From NCBI GenBank assembly GCA_017466125.1, contig JAFTUS010000057.1:1-36235 (forward strand): a stretch of 36,235 bases of DNA, written 5' to 3'. Position numbers and translations under genes: made by a program. Below, piece after piece: positions 16,064 through 24,221 of this stretch; positions within the stretch are counted from its first letter, which is position 1, and the number at the start of each line of letters is the position of its first letter. Below the pieces are notes generated by a model. That model did no database searches. It was not told the origin of the DNA and was given only the letters and a program-made list of their open reading frames with translations. Source of the DNA: Lentisphaeria bacterium (lineage in GTDB: Bacteria > Verrucomicrobiota > Lentisphaeria > Victivallales > Victivallaceae).

Positions 16064-16684
16064 ATGGCGGCGCACTATCCGGCATCCGTGGAAGAGTTGA
16101 TCTCCGTGCTGAAACTTCTGCCCGGCATCGGCAGACGCGCGGCAGAACGCCTCGCCCTTGCCATGCTGGACTGGGGACAGGATCAGCTGCAGGATTTCGG
16201 CAAACTGATCGCCTCTCTCCCCGAAACCGTCGGCTGCTGTCCGCAATGCGGGGCATTGTCCGATGCGGGCGAACTCTGCGCCGTCTGCCGTCAACCCGAC
16301 CGGGATACCGGTTTGCTCTGTGTCGTGGAAAATATGGCGCAGCTTTTCGCCATCGAAAACAGCGGAAACTACAAAGGTTTGTACCATATTCTGGGCGGCC
16401 GCCTCTCTCCGCTGAATTCGCAGAACGGCGAAAATCTCAATATCAGCGGTCTGCTCGCCAAAGCCGACAGCGGCACTCTCCGTGAAATCATCCTCGCATT
16501 GAGCCCCGATGTGGAAGGGCGGGCTACCGCCATTTATCTCTCGGAACTGCTGGAGGGGAAACCGGTCAAAGTGACCCGTCCTGCCCTGGGATTGCCCGCC
16601 GGTGCCAATCTTTCTTACGCCGACAGTGCCACCATCACAGCCGCACTCAACGGCAGAATCATGCTTTCCGGTGGTGACAAATGA
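16064..16684 (+). CDS. recR: Recombination mediator RecR
   Basis: This 206-aa protein has the RecR order. A helix-hairpin-helix lies near residues 10-30 (LKLLPGIGRRAAERLAL). The four-Cys zinc finger CPQC...CAVC follows (about 55-75), then a Toprim domain (LLCVVENMAQLFAIE) and the C-terminal Walker B-like tail. RecR works with RecO/RecF to load RecA on SSB-covered gaps. AAGGAAGG about 9 nt upstream supports ATG 16064. The stop overlaps the rnhC start (ATGA), showing translational coupling. Confidence 0.97.
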   Translation: MAAHYPASVEELISVLKLLPGIGRRAAERLALAMLDWGQDQLQDFGKLIASLPETVGCCPQCGALSDAGELCAVCRQPDRDTGLLCVVENMAQLFAIENSGNYKGLYHILGGRLSPLNSQNGENLNISGLLAKADSGTLREIILALSPDVEGRATAIYLSELLEGKPVKVTRPALGLPAGANLSYADSATITAALNGRIMLSGGDK

Positions 16685-17583
16685 GCGCAGTCCGTGTCAT
16701 CACGCAGCAGCAGTCCGACGCCCTGCGCTCCATTCTGGAAGAGAAAAACTGGACGTTCAGCGACCTTCCATACGCCCGCTGGAAAGCGGTCGGCGACAAG
16801 GTCAACGCCGTCTCTTATGACTCCGGCAAACTGGTCGTTCAGGGCGCAAAAGCGGCGGAGTTCATCGAATTTATCCTCGAACCTCTGATCGGCGTGGAAC
16901 TGCCCGCAGAAACCGCTCCCGAAAATCTCTCGCCGCACTGCGGCGTGGACGAAAGCGGCAAAGGGGATTTCTTCGGCCCGCTCATCATTGCGGGTGTCTA
17001 CGTTAATGAGTTCACAGCCCCCAAACTCCGTGCCCTCGGCGTCTGCGACTCCAAAATGATCAAAAGCGACAAAAAAATCTGCGAACTGGCGCAGAAGATC
17101 CGGGAGATCGTCGGCACGGCTTACACCGTAGTTACCCTTCCCCCCGCAACTTACAACCGCCTTTACAGTCAGATCGGCAATCTCAACCGTCTGCTGGCGT
17201 GGGGTCACGCCCGCTGTATCGAGAACATTCTGGAAAAAGTTCCAGACTGCCCTCACGCCCTGTCCGATAAGTTCGGGGACGAAAGTCTTATTAAACGCGC
17301 CCTGATGGAAAAAGGCAGAAAAATCCGTCTGGAACAGCGCACCAAAGCCGAAAGCGACATTGCCGTTGCCGCCGCAAGTATTCTGGCCCGGGAGGGCTTT
17401 GTAAACGGGTGCGCCAAACTGTCGGAACGTTTCGGCATGGAATTCACCAAAGGGGCGGGGCCGAAAGTAAAAGAAAACGGCCGTCAACTGCTGGCTCACT
17501 ATGGAGCGGAGGCGTTCACTGAATGTGCCAAACTCCATTTCAAAACCTATCAGGAATTACTCAACGAAGGAGAATTATTATGA
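16681..17583 (+). CDS. rnhC: Ribonuclease HIII
   Basis: This 300-aa enzyme degrades RNA in RNA-DNA hybrids. It has an N-terminal TBP-like substrate-binding domain of about 80 residues, which marks RNase HIII rather than HII. The RNase H fold follows, with the signature GVDESGKGDFFGP (Asp90 and Glu91 as metal ligands) and a further acidic residue in VCDSKMIK (about 122). It overlaps recR upstream by 4 nt and galM downstream by 4 nt, so all three are translated from one message. No typical RNase HII or HI gene is seen in the window. Confidence 0.94.
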   Translation: MSAVRVITQQQSDALRSILEEKNWTFSDLPYARWKAVGDKVNAVSYDSGKLVVQGAKAAEFIEFILEPLIGVELPAETAPENLSPHCGVDESGKGDFFGPLIIAGVYVNEFTAPKLRALGVCDSKMIKSDKKICELAQKIREIVGTAYTVVTLPPATYNRLYSQIGNLNRLLAWGHARCIENILEKVPDCPHALSDKFGDESLIKRALMEKGRKIRLEQRTKAESDIAVAAASILAREGFVNGCAKLSERFGMEFTKGAGPKVKENGRQLLAHYGAEAFTECAKLHFKTYQELLNEGELL

Positions 17584-18620
17584 ACATCATTGATTTCTTT
17601 ACCGCAAGTACCGGCGAAAAAGCCAAACTCTACACCCTGACCAACGGAACCGGATTTGAAGTGGACGTCACCGACTGGGGCGGCACACTTACCGCATTGC
17701 GCACTCCCGGCAAAGACGGCAAAATGGTCGATATTCTGCTTGGCTACAAAAATCCGGCAGACTACGAAAACAACGGTCCTTTCATCGGCGCCCTGATCGG
17801 CCGCTTCGCCAACCGTATCCCCAACGGCCGTTTCACTCTGAACGGAAAAGTTTACAACCTCGAACTCAATGACCGCGGACGTCCGAATACCCTGCACGGA
17901 GGCAAAAGTTATGCCCACCGCCTCTGGAAAGCAGAAGTTCTTGACGATGCCACGTTGAAACTGATCCTGAAAAGTCCCGACGGTGATGCGGGTTTCCCCG
18001 GCAATCTGGATATCGAAGTGATCTACCATGTGACTGCCGGTAACGAACTCTGCATCGATTACAAAGCCGTTACCGATGCTCCGACCATGATCAACCTTAC
18101 CAATCATGCTTACTTCAATCTGAATGGCGAACCTGCTCTGGAATGTAAGGACCATGTGGTCTGGTCGATCTGCGAAGGCCATACGGAAGTCAATGATGTC
18201 CTCGCCCCCACCGGCCGCACCATTCCGTCAGCCGGAACGATTTTTGACTTGCGAAACGGTCAGACCTTTGAAGATATTTACGCCTCTCCCGAAGCCCCCA
18301 TCGCCTTTGACGACAACTTTGTTGTGGCACAGGAAGCGGGAACGTTCCGCAAAAATGTTTTCAGAGTTCTCTCCAAACGTACCGGTGTCACGCTGGAAGT
18401 CGATACCGACCAGCCCGGAGTGCAGTTCTACATGGGTTACTGGCTGGACGGCACTTGTCTGGGCAAATGCGGCAGTTACTATCCCCGTTTCGGCGCATTC
18501 TGTCTGGAAACCCAGCTGTGGCCGGACTCCACCAATCAGAAAGGCTTCCCCAACCCCGTACTCAATCCCGGTGAAACTTACACCCATAAGACCGTTTACC
18601 GTTTCGGCGTGGAAAAGTAA
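17580..18620 (+). CDS. galM: Aldose 1-epimerase (mutarotase)
   Basis: This 346-aa protein interconverts alpha and beta anomers of sugars such as galactose in the cytosol. Family motifs are visible: GALIGRFANRI and TLHGG in the N-terminal half, the catalytic base region NHAYFNL with His176, and CLETQLWPDS with the catalytic Glu310. The start at 17580 is chosen because GAAGGAG lies 8 nt upstream and it gives the ATGA overlap with rnhC. A longer frame from 17523 would sit inside rnhC. Sugar metabolism inside a DNA-maintenance operon is unusual but is clear from the overlaps. No signal peptide. Confidence 0.95.
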   Translation: MNIIDFFTASTGEKAKLYTLTNGTGFEVDVTDWGGTLTALRTPGKDGKMVDILLGYKNPADYENNGPFIGALIGRFANRIPNGRFTLNGKVYNLELNDRGRPNTLHGGKSYAHRLWKAEVLDDATLKLILKSPDGDAGFPGNLDIEVIYHVTAGNELCIDYKAVTDAPTMINLTNHAYFNLNGEPALECKDHVVWSICEGHTEVNDVLAPTGRTIPSAGTIFDLRNGQTFEDIYASPEAPIAFDDNFVVAQEAGTFRKNVFRVLSKRTGVTLEVDTDQPGVQFYMGYWLDGTCLGKCGSYYPRFGAFCLETQLWPDSTNQKGFPNPVLNPGETYTHKTVYRFGVEK

Positions 18621-19108
18621 TGGCACAGGAGATCGAACGGAAGTTTCTGCTGCTTTCGGAGGAGTGGCGCAAGTATGCCGCCCCCGGAATACGGCTGAAA
18701 CAGGGGTATTTGTCCAACGGTGCGGCGGAGGCGACTGTCCGCATCCGCATTGCGGGCGAACGGGCATTTCTGACGGTAAAAAGTCAGGCATCCGGCCTCG
18801 TCCGTGCGGAGTTTGAATACCCCGTCCCTCTGACGGATGCGGAAACGATGCTCGATACACTCACATCCGGACATGCGGTGGAAAAAATCCGCTACTCCCT
18901 CCCTGCGGGGAACGGTCTTGTCTGGGAAATCGATGAGTACCTCGGCGAAAACAGCGGCCTCTTCACAGCAGAAATCGAACTGCCCGCAGAAGATACCCCC
19001 TTCGACCGCCCGGAATGGCTGGGAGCGGAGATCACGGGCGATTTCCGCTACGCCAATTCCGCTTTAAGCGTAAAACCTTTTTCAACATGGAGAGAAAAGA
19101 ATGCGTAA
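18620..19108 (+). CDS. CYTH domain protein (triphosphate tunnel metalloenzyme)
   Basis: This 162-aa protein starts with the CYTH signature EIERKFLL at residues 4-11. A strand pattern rich in alternating charged residues follows (TVRIRIAGERAFLTVKS, WEIDEYLGENSGLFTAEIEL), which builds the eight-stranded tunnel binding triphosphate and divalent metal. Bacterial members such as YgiF and NeuTTM are mainly inorganic triphosphatases; others are class IV adenylate cyclases. The fold is clear but the substrate is not. The ATG overlaps the galM stop by one base (TAATG), and the end overlaps the next gene by 8 nt. Confidence 0.9.
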   Translation: MAQEIERKFLLLSEEWRKYAAPGIRLKQGYLSNGAAEATVRIRIAGERAFLTVKSQASGLVRAEFEYPVPLTDAETMLDTLTSGHAVEKIRYSLPAGNGLVWEIDEYLGENSGLFTAEIELPAEDTPFDRPEWLGAEITGDFRYANSALSVKPFSTWREKNA

Positions 19109-19661
19109 GAATTTCGGAGTACAGACCTGGCTCTACCCCATGCCGGTACTGATGATCGGCACTTATGACGAAAACGGCAACCCCGATGTCATGAATGCGG
19201 CATGGGGCGGCATCCACGACACCAACCAGATCGGTGTCTGTATCGACCCTTCCCACAAAACGGCGGAAAATCTGCAACTGCACCAATGTTTCACCGTAAG
19301 CATCGGTGATGCCGCCCATGTCAAAGAGTGTGATTACCTCGGACTTGTTTCAGCCAAAGATGAACCGGAGAAACTGAAGAAAGCGGGATTTCATGCTGTA
19401 AAAGCGGAAAATGTCAATGCTCCCGTTATCGCAGAACTGCCGATGACGCTGGAGTGCCGTCTGCTCCATTACGACACCGCCGCCGGATGTGCCGTCGGCG
19501 AGATCGTCAATATCAGTGCGGACGAAAAAATCCTTGATGAAAACGGTAAAATTTCGGTGAAAAAACTGCGTCCGATCTGTTTTGACCCGGTGCATCACCT
19601 CTATCGGGAACTGGGCGCAGAGGTCGGGAAAGCGTTTCACGACGGACTGGCGTTGAAATAG
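19101..19661 (+). CDS. Flavin reductase-like FMN-binding protein
   Basis: This 186-aa split-barrel flavoprotein opens with the family pattern YPMPVLMIGTYDENGNPDVMNAA, followed by VCIDPSHKTAENL and FTVSIGD. It ends with FDPVHHLYRELG. Relatives bind FMN and use NAD(P)H, supplying reduced flavin or acting as small oxidoreductases. The partner is not evident. It overlaps the CYTH gene by 8 nt with AGAGAAAAG before ATG, and is the last gene of the operon that began at ybaB. An 18-nt gap follows before the aldo/keto reductase, without a visible terminator. Confidence 0.88.
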   Translation: MRKNFGVQTWLYPMPVLMIGTYDENGNPDVMNAAWGGIHDTNQIGVCIDPSHKTAENLQLHQCFTVSIGDAAHVKECDYLGLVSAKDEPEKLKKAGFHAVKAENVNAPVIAELPMTLECRLLHYDTAAGCAVGEIVNISADEKILDENGKISVKKLRPICFDPVHHLYRELGAEVGKAFHDGLALK

Positions 19662-19679
19662 TTCAACAAAAAGTATCTT

Positions 19680-20519
19680 ATGCGGTATCTGACAGGAAAA
19701 AATAACTTGAAACTGCCCGTCCTCGGCATGGGTACATGGTGTTTCGGCGGACGTGAAGAGCGGAATTCTGCCAATGACGACGCCGGACAGATCGCCGCAT
19801 TGCAATCGGGGATCGCCTGCGGTTTTGAATTGATCGATACCGCAGAATACTACGCAAACGGTTACGCCGAAGAACTGATCGGAAAAGCGATTTCCGGTAT
19901 TGAGCGGGAGAAGTTGTTTCTGACTTCAAAAGTGTGGAAAACCCACCTGAAACGGGATGACGTTTTCCGCGCGGCGGAACGCTCCCTCAAACGGCTGAAA
20001 ACCGATCATCTGGATTGCTATCTCTATCATCAGGTCGATGAGTCCGTGCCGCTGGCGGAGACCATCGGGGCGATGAACGAACTGGTTGAAGAAGGAATGG
20101 TACGGCATATCGGCGTCAGCAACTTTTCACTGGAACGGCTGAAACGGGCAATGGGGTATTCTTCCGCCCCCATTGTATTAAATCAGGTCCACTGCAATCT
20201 TGCGGTACGTGATGCTTCGGATGAATTGGAAGATTTCTGCCGTAAAAACGGTGTTATTTTTCAGGCGTGGCGTCCGCAGCGCGATCTGGCAGAAACGGAC
20301 TCCACCCGTGCCATCTGTCATAAACACGGTATCACCTTTGCCCAACTTGCATTGGCGTGGTTGTTGAACCGGGAAAATATTGCAGTTATTACGGCGATGA
20401 AAAATCCGCAGCACCTGACGGAAAACATGAAGGCACTGGAAATCAAACTTTCCGCAGAAGAAATGGCCATTCTGGACAGTTACCCCATCCGCCGCCCCTG
20501 CACCGTGCCGCTGAAATAG
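19680..20519 (+). CDS. Aldo/keto reductase
   Basis: This 279-aa TIM-barrel NAD(P)H oxidoreductase has the full catalytic tetrad: Asp53, Tyr58 (in LIDTAEYYANG), Lys84 (LTSKVW) and His117 (LYHQVD). IGVSNFS and LNQVHCNL are further family marks. It probably reduces aldehydes or sugar ketones; the substrate cannot be told. No good ribosome site precedes ATG 19680 (AACAAAAAGTATCTT), so it may be weakly translated or coupled to the upstream gene. The last codons are repeated, without the rest of the gene, at 28262-28297. The convergent araC-type gene ends 6 nt downstream. Confidence 0.94.
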   Translation: MRYLTGKNNLKLPVLGMGTWCFGGREERNSANDDAGQIAALQSGIACGFELIDTAEYYANGYAEELIGKAISGIEREKLFLTSKVWKTHLKRDDVFRAAERSLKRLKTDHLDCYLYHQVDESVPLAETIGAMNELVEEGMVRHIGVSNFSLERLKRAMGYSSAPIVLNQVHCNLAVRDASDELEDFCRKNGVIFQAWRPQRDLAETDSTRAICHKHGITFAQLALAWLLNRENIAVITAMKNPQHLTENMKALEIKLSAEEMAILDSYPIRRPCTVPLK

Positions 20520-20524
20520 GATAC
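20489..20524. repeat. 36-bp repeat, copy A (3' end of the aldo/keto reductase gene)
   Basis: The stretch from CCGCCGCCCC to AGGATAC covers the last codons of the aldo/keto reductase (RRPCTVPLK), its stop and five bases beyond. It matches 28262-28297 at 35 of 36 positions; the one change turns the stop TAG into CAG in the second copy. Confidence 0.9.
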
Positions 20525-21439
20525 TCAAACGTCCTTTTCATCCGGTATAAATACTTTTTTAGGGGAGTTTTCAAGCACTTTAAAGAGTTTTTGCCGGAAT
20601 ACGGTCGGACTGGCTCCGAAATGACGGTGGAACTGACGGGAAAAGTAAAGCGGATCGTTGAAGCCCGAACGTTCTGCGATCTCTCCGATCGAAAGGTCAC
20701 GGTCATAAAAAAGAGTCCGTGAGTAGTTCAACCGTTCCTCAAGCAGATAAGCCATGGGGGATTTTCCGGTCTCCTCCCGGAAACGGACACTGAAACGGGG
20801 GACGGAAAGATTTACAGCACGGGCGATTTCCGCAAGCAGCAGCGGGCGGCAACGGTTTTCGCCCATAAAACGTATGGCACGCAGAACCTGCCTGGAATAA
20901 GGGCTTGTCTGCCGGTCGGGGAAAAGCTGCCGTTCCAGCATTTTGATATAAAGTGTCATATATGCGCTTACGACCTCTTCATCCTGCGTACCGGTACTTT
21001 TCAACTCCTGATGGATTTTGCCGATATACTCTTTGGCCAGGGTTTCATCCGGCAGAACGATGGGGGTATTCAGTGGGATTTTTGAGCGGTTCAGCAGTTG
21101 CTCGAGTTTTTTGCCGATACAGTGTATCCAGCAATGACACCACGGCTGCTCCGGATTGCCGTATGTGTGAAGACTCCCCGGCTCCCAGACGATGAATGTA
21201 TTTGCCGGATAATCCCGGATTTCTCCTTTGCAACCGATTTTTACGGGGGTGAAAAAGTGCATGAATACATATTCACTGGAACCGAAAGGACGCTTTGCCA
21301 ACTCCGGTTTCATGCTGTCCGGATAACCGGTACTCAATACCCTGATATCGCCATTGCTCCAATCTTCAGGAATGGCATAAGCAAAAATCTCTTTTCGTTT
21401 TTCAGTAAAATAATCCATATTATAAACGAAAATTTCCAT
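20525..21439 (-). CDS. AraC-family transcriptional regulator
   Basis: This 304-aa protein has an N-terminal cupin-like sugar-sensing domain (about 20-160, with FFTPVKIGC and EPGSLHTYG) and a C-terminal AraC DNA-binding domain. The two helix-turn-helix units are LLLAEIARAVNLSVPRF and LSIGEIAERSGFNDPLYFSRQF. It probably activates the divergent GH51 gene, and perhaps the rest of the locus, in response to a pentose-type ligand. Start ATG 21439 is preferred because the minus promoter at 21471-21498 would give a ~25-nt leader. ATG 21418 is an alternative. Neither has a clear Shine-Dalgarno site. The frame stays open upstream to a GTG at 21580, but that would overlap the GH51 coding start. Confidence 0.92.
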   Translation of the reverse strand: MEIFVYNMDYFTEKRKEIFAYAIPEDWSNGDIRVLSTGYPDSMKPELAKRPFGSSEYVFMHFFTPVKIGCKGEIRDYPANTFIVWEPGSLHTYGNPEQPWCHCWIHCIGKKLEQLLNRSKIPLNTPIVLPDETLAKEYIGKIHQELKSTGTQDEEVVSAYMTLYIKMLERQLFPDRQTSPYSRQVLRAIRFMGENRCRPLLLAEIARAVNLSVPRFSVRFREETGKSPMAYLLEERLNYSRTLFYDRDLSIGEIAERSGFNDPLYFSRQFHRHFGASPTVFRQKLFKVLENSPKKVFIPDEKDV

Positions 21440-21449
21440 ATTTGTATGG

Positions 21450-21478
21450 TTGAATAACTTCCTGTTTGATAATATAGT
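21450..21478 (+). promoter_or_regulatory. Predicted promoter of the GH51 gene
   Basis: TTGAAT (21450-21455), 17 nt, TATAGT (21473-21478). Expected start near 21485; the leader carries AAAAGGAGAG before ATG 21528. The -10 box overlaps the -10 of the divergent araC-type promoter. Confidence 0.55.
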
Positions 21479-21498
21479 ACATAAAGAAACATTTGCAA
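21471..21498 (-). promoter_or_regulatory. Predicted promoter of the AraC-family gene
   Basis: On the minus strand TTGCAA (21498-21493), 16 nt, TATATT (21476-21471). RNA polymerase could not occupy this and the plus-strand promoter at the same time, so the two genes are likely controlled in opposition. Confidence 0.55.
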
Positions 21499-21527
21499 TA
21501 CCATATTTACCAAAAGGAGAGTTTTTT

Positions 21528-23372
21528 ATGTCAAAAACTGTTTCAAGTGCCGTCGGCATGGTTCGGATGGGGGCTGACACAAAGTATCTTCCCCGATCGC
21601 TTTTCGGTCAAAATCTGGAGCATACACGCAGTTGCATCTATCAGGGACTTTCCGCCCAGTTGATCCGCAACCGGAAATTCGCCGGAAAACCCTCCCGGGA
21701 TGGTGTCGCCAGTGAGTGGCTTCCGTGGGGCGAAGGCATGTTTTACGAGATGCTCTGGAAATCCATTTTTCTGAAACATGAAACCACTGAATACGGACAA
21801 ATGCCCCGGCGCAATGAGTGTTTTACACAAGGGGTCTCCAATTACGGCGGAACTCCCGGCGGCATCCGGCAGACGGGACTGGCTCTATCCGGCGGCGAAA
21901 AATATACTCTGCGTATCGCATGGCGCAACGGCGGCGACAGGGGAACTGTTGAAACGCTGGTAAAACTTTCCGGAAACGGTATTGTTTTTTTGCAGGAAAA
22001 AGTGTCCGGCATCACTTCCGATTGGAGTATTGCAGAATTCCATTTTCCCTGTGAATGTGATGCGGATGCAGAACTTTCCATCGGGCTTGATACTTGCGGT
22101 TCCGTCTGGCTGGGCATGGTATCGCTGATGAGCGACAGCAATTTCCATGGCATGAGACCGGATGTGATCGCGCACCTGAAAGCCATCGGAACATCATTGA
22201 TCCGCTGGCCGGGCGGCAATTTTGCCGGAGAATATCTCTGGCGGGATGGACTGCTCCCGGCTGATGAACGAAAACCCTCCCAGTCTTTTATGGAAATCGA
22301 GACCCAGCCTTACACCAACGGGTTCGATTACAACGAACTCGGTACCGATGATATTATTGCCCTCTGCCGTGAGATCGGTGCAGAACCTTTTTTTACCATC
22401 AATCCGGTATGGTTCTCTCCGGAAGAGAGTGCCGCATGGGTGGAATACTGCAACGGCTCTGCGGATACGCCTCTTGGAAAACTCCGGGCGGAACGGGGCT
22501 TTCCGGAACCTTTCAACGTCCGTTTCTGGTCGCTCGGCAATGAAATGGGCTTCGGTCACATGGAGGGAACGAAAAACGGCGGACAGTATGCCGCCCTCGG
22601 ACGCCGCCACGCAGAAGCATTGCTGAATGTGGATAAAAATATAACCATTTGCAGTTCCGGCCCTTACCCGGATGCCGAATGGTGCAGAGATGCCGCAGTG
22701 CCGCTTTCAGATGCAGCTCCGCTGGTCTCTCTGCACCACTATTGTGTTGTCGAGCCATTGGATTTCACTTCTAAGGAAGCCTGCCATAAAACGTATCACG
22801 ATATCATCGACCGTACTGCAGAGTATGAAGAGTGGGTGCTGAAAATGCGTCAGGATCTGCCGCTTTCTGTGGCGATTTCTCTGGATGAATGGAATGTCTG
22901 GTACGGCTGGTACCGCAACCCCGGGGCGGCGGAGGGGATTTTTACGGCACGATTTTATCTCTGGCTTTTCAACGCTTACAGGAAGTACAATATCGCTTGC
23001 GCATGTTATTTTGAGGCGGTCAACGAAGGAGCGATCCGGGTCGATGCCCGCAAGAGCGAACTCACTGCCAACGGTCAGGTAATGGCTTTGATGTCCCCCC
23101 ATGCCGGAGGCATCCCCTGTGAACTTTGGAATACGGAAAAATCATTTGCCACCCGCCATGAAAACGGGATTTATATGACTGTACTGAATGACTCAGATAC
23201 AGAAAATATGGATTTCACGCTCCCCGTCAGCGGCATTCCCGAAAAAATGACGCTGTGGACCGCAAGCAATATTTATCCCGGCTCCCGTTTCGTATCATCG
23301 GAGCTTCAGACGGAAAACAGCAAAGTGACTCTGCCGCCTTTGAGTTTACTGACGATTTGGTTAAAACAATAA
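21528..23372 (+). CDS. GH51-type alpha-L-arabinofuranosidase
   Basis: This 614-aa enzyme has a GH-A clan barrel with acid/base Glu339 in WSLGNEMG and nucleophile Glu454 in SLDEWNVWYG. RWPGGNFAGEYLWRDG ahead of the barrel core is a strong GH51 mark. The N-terminal ~200 residues form a beta domain and the C-terminus closes with a beta-sandwich (LPPLSLLTIWLKQ). There is no signal peptide, so it should release arabinose from imported arabino-oligosaccharides in the cytosol. AAAAGGAGAG 7 nt before ATG 21528 fixes the start. It diverges from an AraC-type regulator and is followed 115 bp later by a pseudopilin gene. The exact substrate is inferred from the family. Confidence 0.93.
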   Translation: MSKTVSSAVGMVRMGADTKYLPRSLFGQNLEHTRSCIYQGLSAQLIRNRKFAGKPSRDGVASEWLPWGEGMFYEMLWKSIFLKHETTEYGQMPRRNECFTQGVSNYGGTPGGIRQTGLALSGGEKYTLRIAWRNGGDRGTVETLVKLSGNGIVFLQEKVSGITSDWSIAEFHFPCECDADAELSIGLDTCGSVWLGMVSLMSDSNFHGMRPDVIAHLKAIGTSLIRWPGGNFAGEYLWRDGLLPADERKPSQSFMEIETQPYTNGFDYNELGTDDIIALCREIGAEPFFTINPVWFSPEESAAWVEYCNGSADTPLGKLRAERGFPEPFNVRFWSLGNEMGFGHMEGTKNGGQYAALGRRHAEALLNVDKNITICSSGPYPDAEWCRDAAVPLSDAAPLVSLHHYCVVEPLDFTSKEACHKTYHDIIDRTAEYEEWVLKMRQDLPLSVAISLDEWNVWYGWYRNPGAAEGIFTARFYLWLFNAYRKYNIACACYFEAVNEGAIRVDARKSELTANGQVMALMSPHAGGIPCELWNTEKSFATRHENGIYMTVLNDSDTENMDFTLPVSGIPEKMTLWTASNIYPGSRFVSSELQTENSKVTLPPLSLLTIWLKQ

Positions 23373-23487
23373 GATAATCCATATTATTTTAGAAATATTA
23401 CATATCGCAAAAGTTGAATAAATTCTTAACAGGTAATACAGTATACGAAGAAACCATTTTAAACTCTAAACCAAGGAGAATAAAAAA

Positions 23488-24210
23488 ATGAAAAAGTATT
23501 TTACTCTGATCGAACTGTTGGTCGTAATCGCAATCATTGCTATCCTCGCCGCCATGCTGCTGCCCGCTTTGAATAAGGCACGGGCAAAGGCTCATGCCAT
23601 CTCCTGTACCAGTCAGCAGAAACAGATTATGACCGGTATTGCTCTGTATTCTGCCGACAATCAGGATTTTCTGCCGATGTCCATGGCTGCCGGACATGAC
23701 GGCTGGGCGCGTTTTTATGTTCGGGTAACTCCTTATCTTGGAATTGATATATCCAACGACACCCAGTGGAAGTCTGCAAAAATGCTCCGTTGTCCCTCAA
23801 ACAGTTCCAACTACTTTACGGATAACGTCGGCACGGCTCAAGGTTCGTTGACTTGGAACTGGGGGCAGAAACATCGCGGAGCATTGTCCAACTACTCCTA
23901 TTATCAAAAAGTCGGTCACATGGAAAGTTATCCGACCTATCAGGCTTATGCGCCCAAAAAAGTATCAAAAGTTAAAAATGCCTCTTCTTCCCTGTTGATC
24001 ATTGACGGTGTCGGAACAACCGCAGTCAACCATAACCGAGTCGGCATTTTTGATAAATCCGGCACCGATAATGCCATTGTTGCTACTGAAGTTGAATTTC
24101 GTCACAGTGATGCCATAAATGCCGCTTGTGTTGACGGTCATGTGTTTTCCGTCAAGAGTTCATGGGGACTTGACCCCATTTATCTGGATTGGCCCAACGA
24201 CTACAAATAA
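23488..24210 (+). CDS. Prepilin-type (pseudopilin-like) protein with H-X9-DG motif
   Basis: This 240-aa protein begins with a prepilin leader, MKKY, then [20 protein letters not shown] with Glu at +5, and has a globular domain with few cysteines. Near the end [12 protein letters not shown] gives the H-X9-DG motif of a family greatly expanded in Lentisphaerae and Planctomycetes. The usual Gly at -1 of the peptidase site is Tyr here. The family's function is unclear; it may be part of a type II secretion-like or surface fibre apparatus. CAAGGAG 9 nt upstream supports the start. It ends 11 nt before a large secreted glycoside hydrolase and is probably cotranscribed with it. Confidence 0.88.
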   Translation: MKKYFTLIELLVVIAIIAILAAMLLPALNKARAKAHAISCTSQQKQIMTGIALYSADNQDFLPMSMAAGHDGWARFYVRVTPYLGIDISNDTQWKSAKMLRCPSNSSNYFTDNVGTAQGSLTWNWGQKHRGALSNYSYYQKVGHMESYPTYQAYAPKKVSKVKNASSSLLIIDGVGTTAVNHNRVGIFDKSGTDNAIVATEVEFRHSDAINAACVDGHVFSVKSSWGLDPIYLDWPNDYK

Positions 24211-24221
24211 GGTTCCTCCCG

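Noticed and set aside
24189..24221. Upstream in-frame ATG for the 1325-aa hydrolase
   Set aside because: It lies inside the pseudopilin gene and would bury the signal peptide; ATG 24222 gives a typical exported N-terminus.
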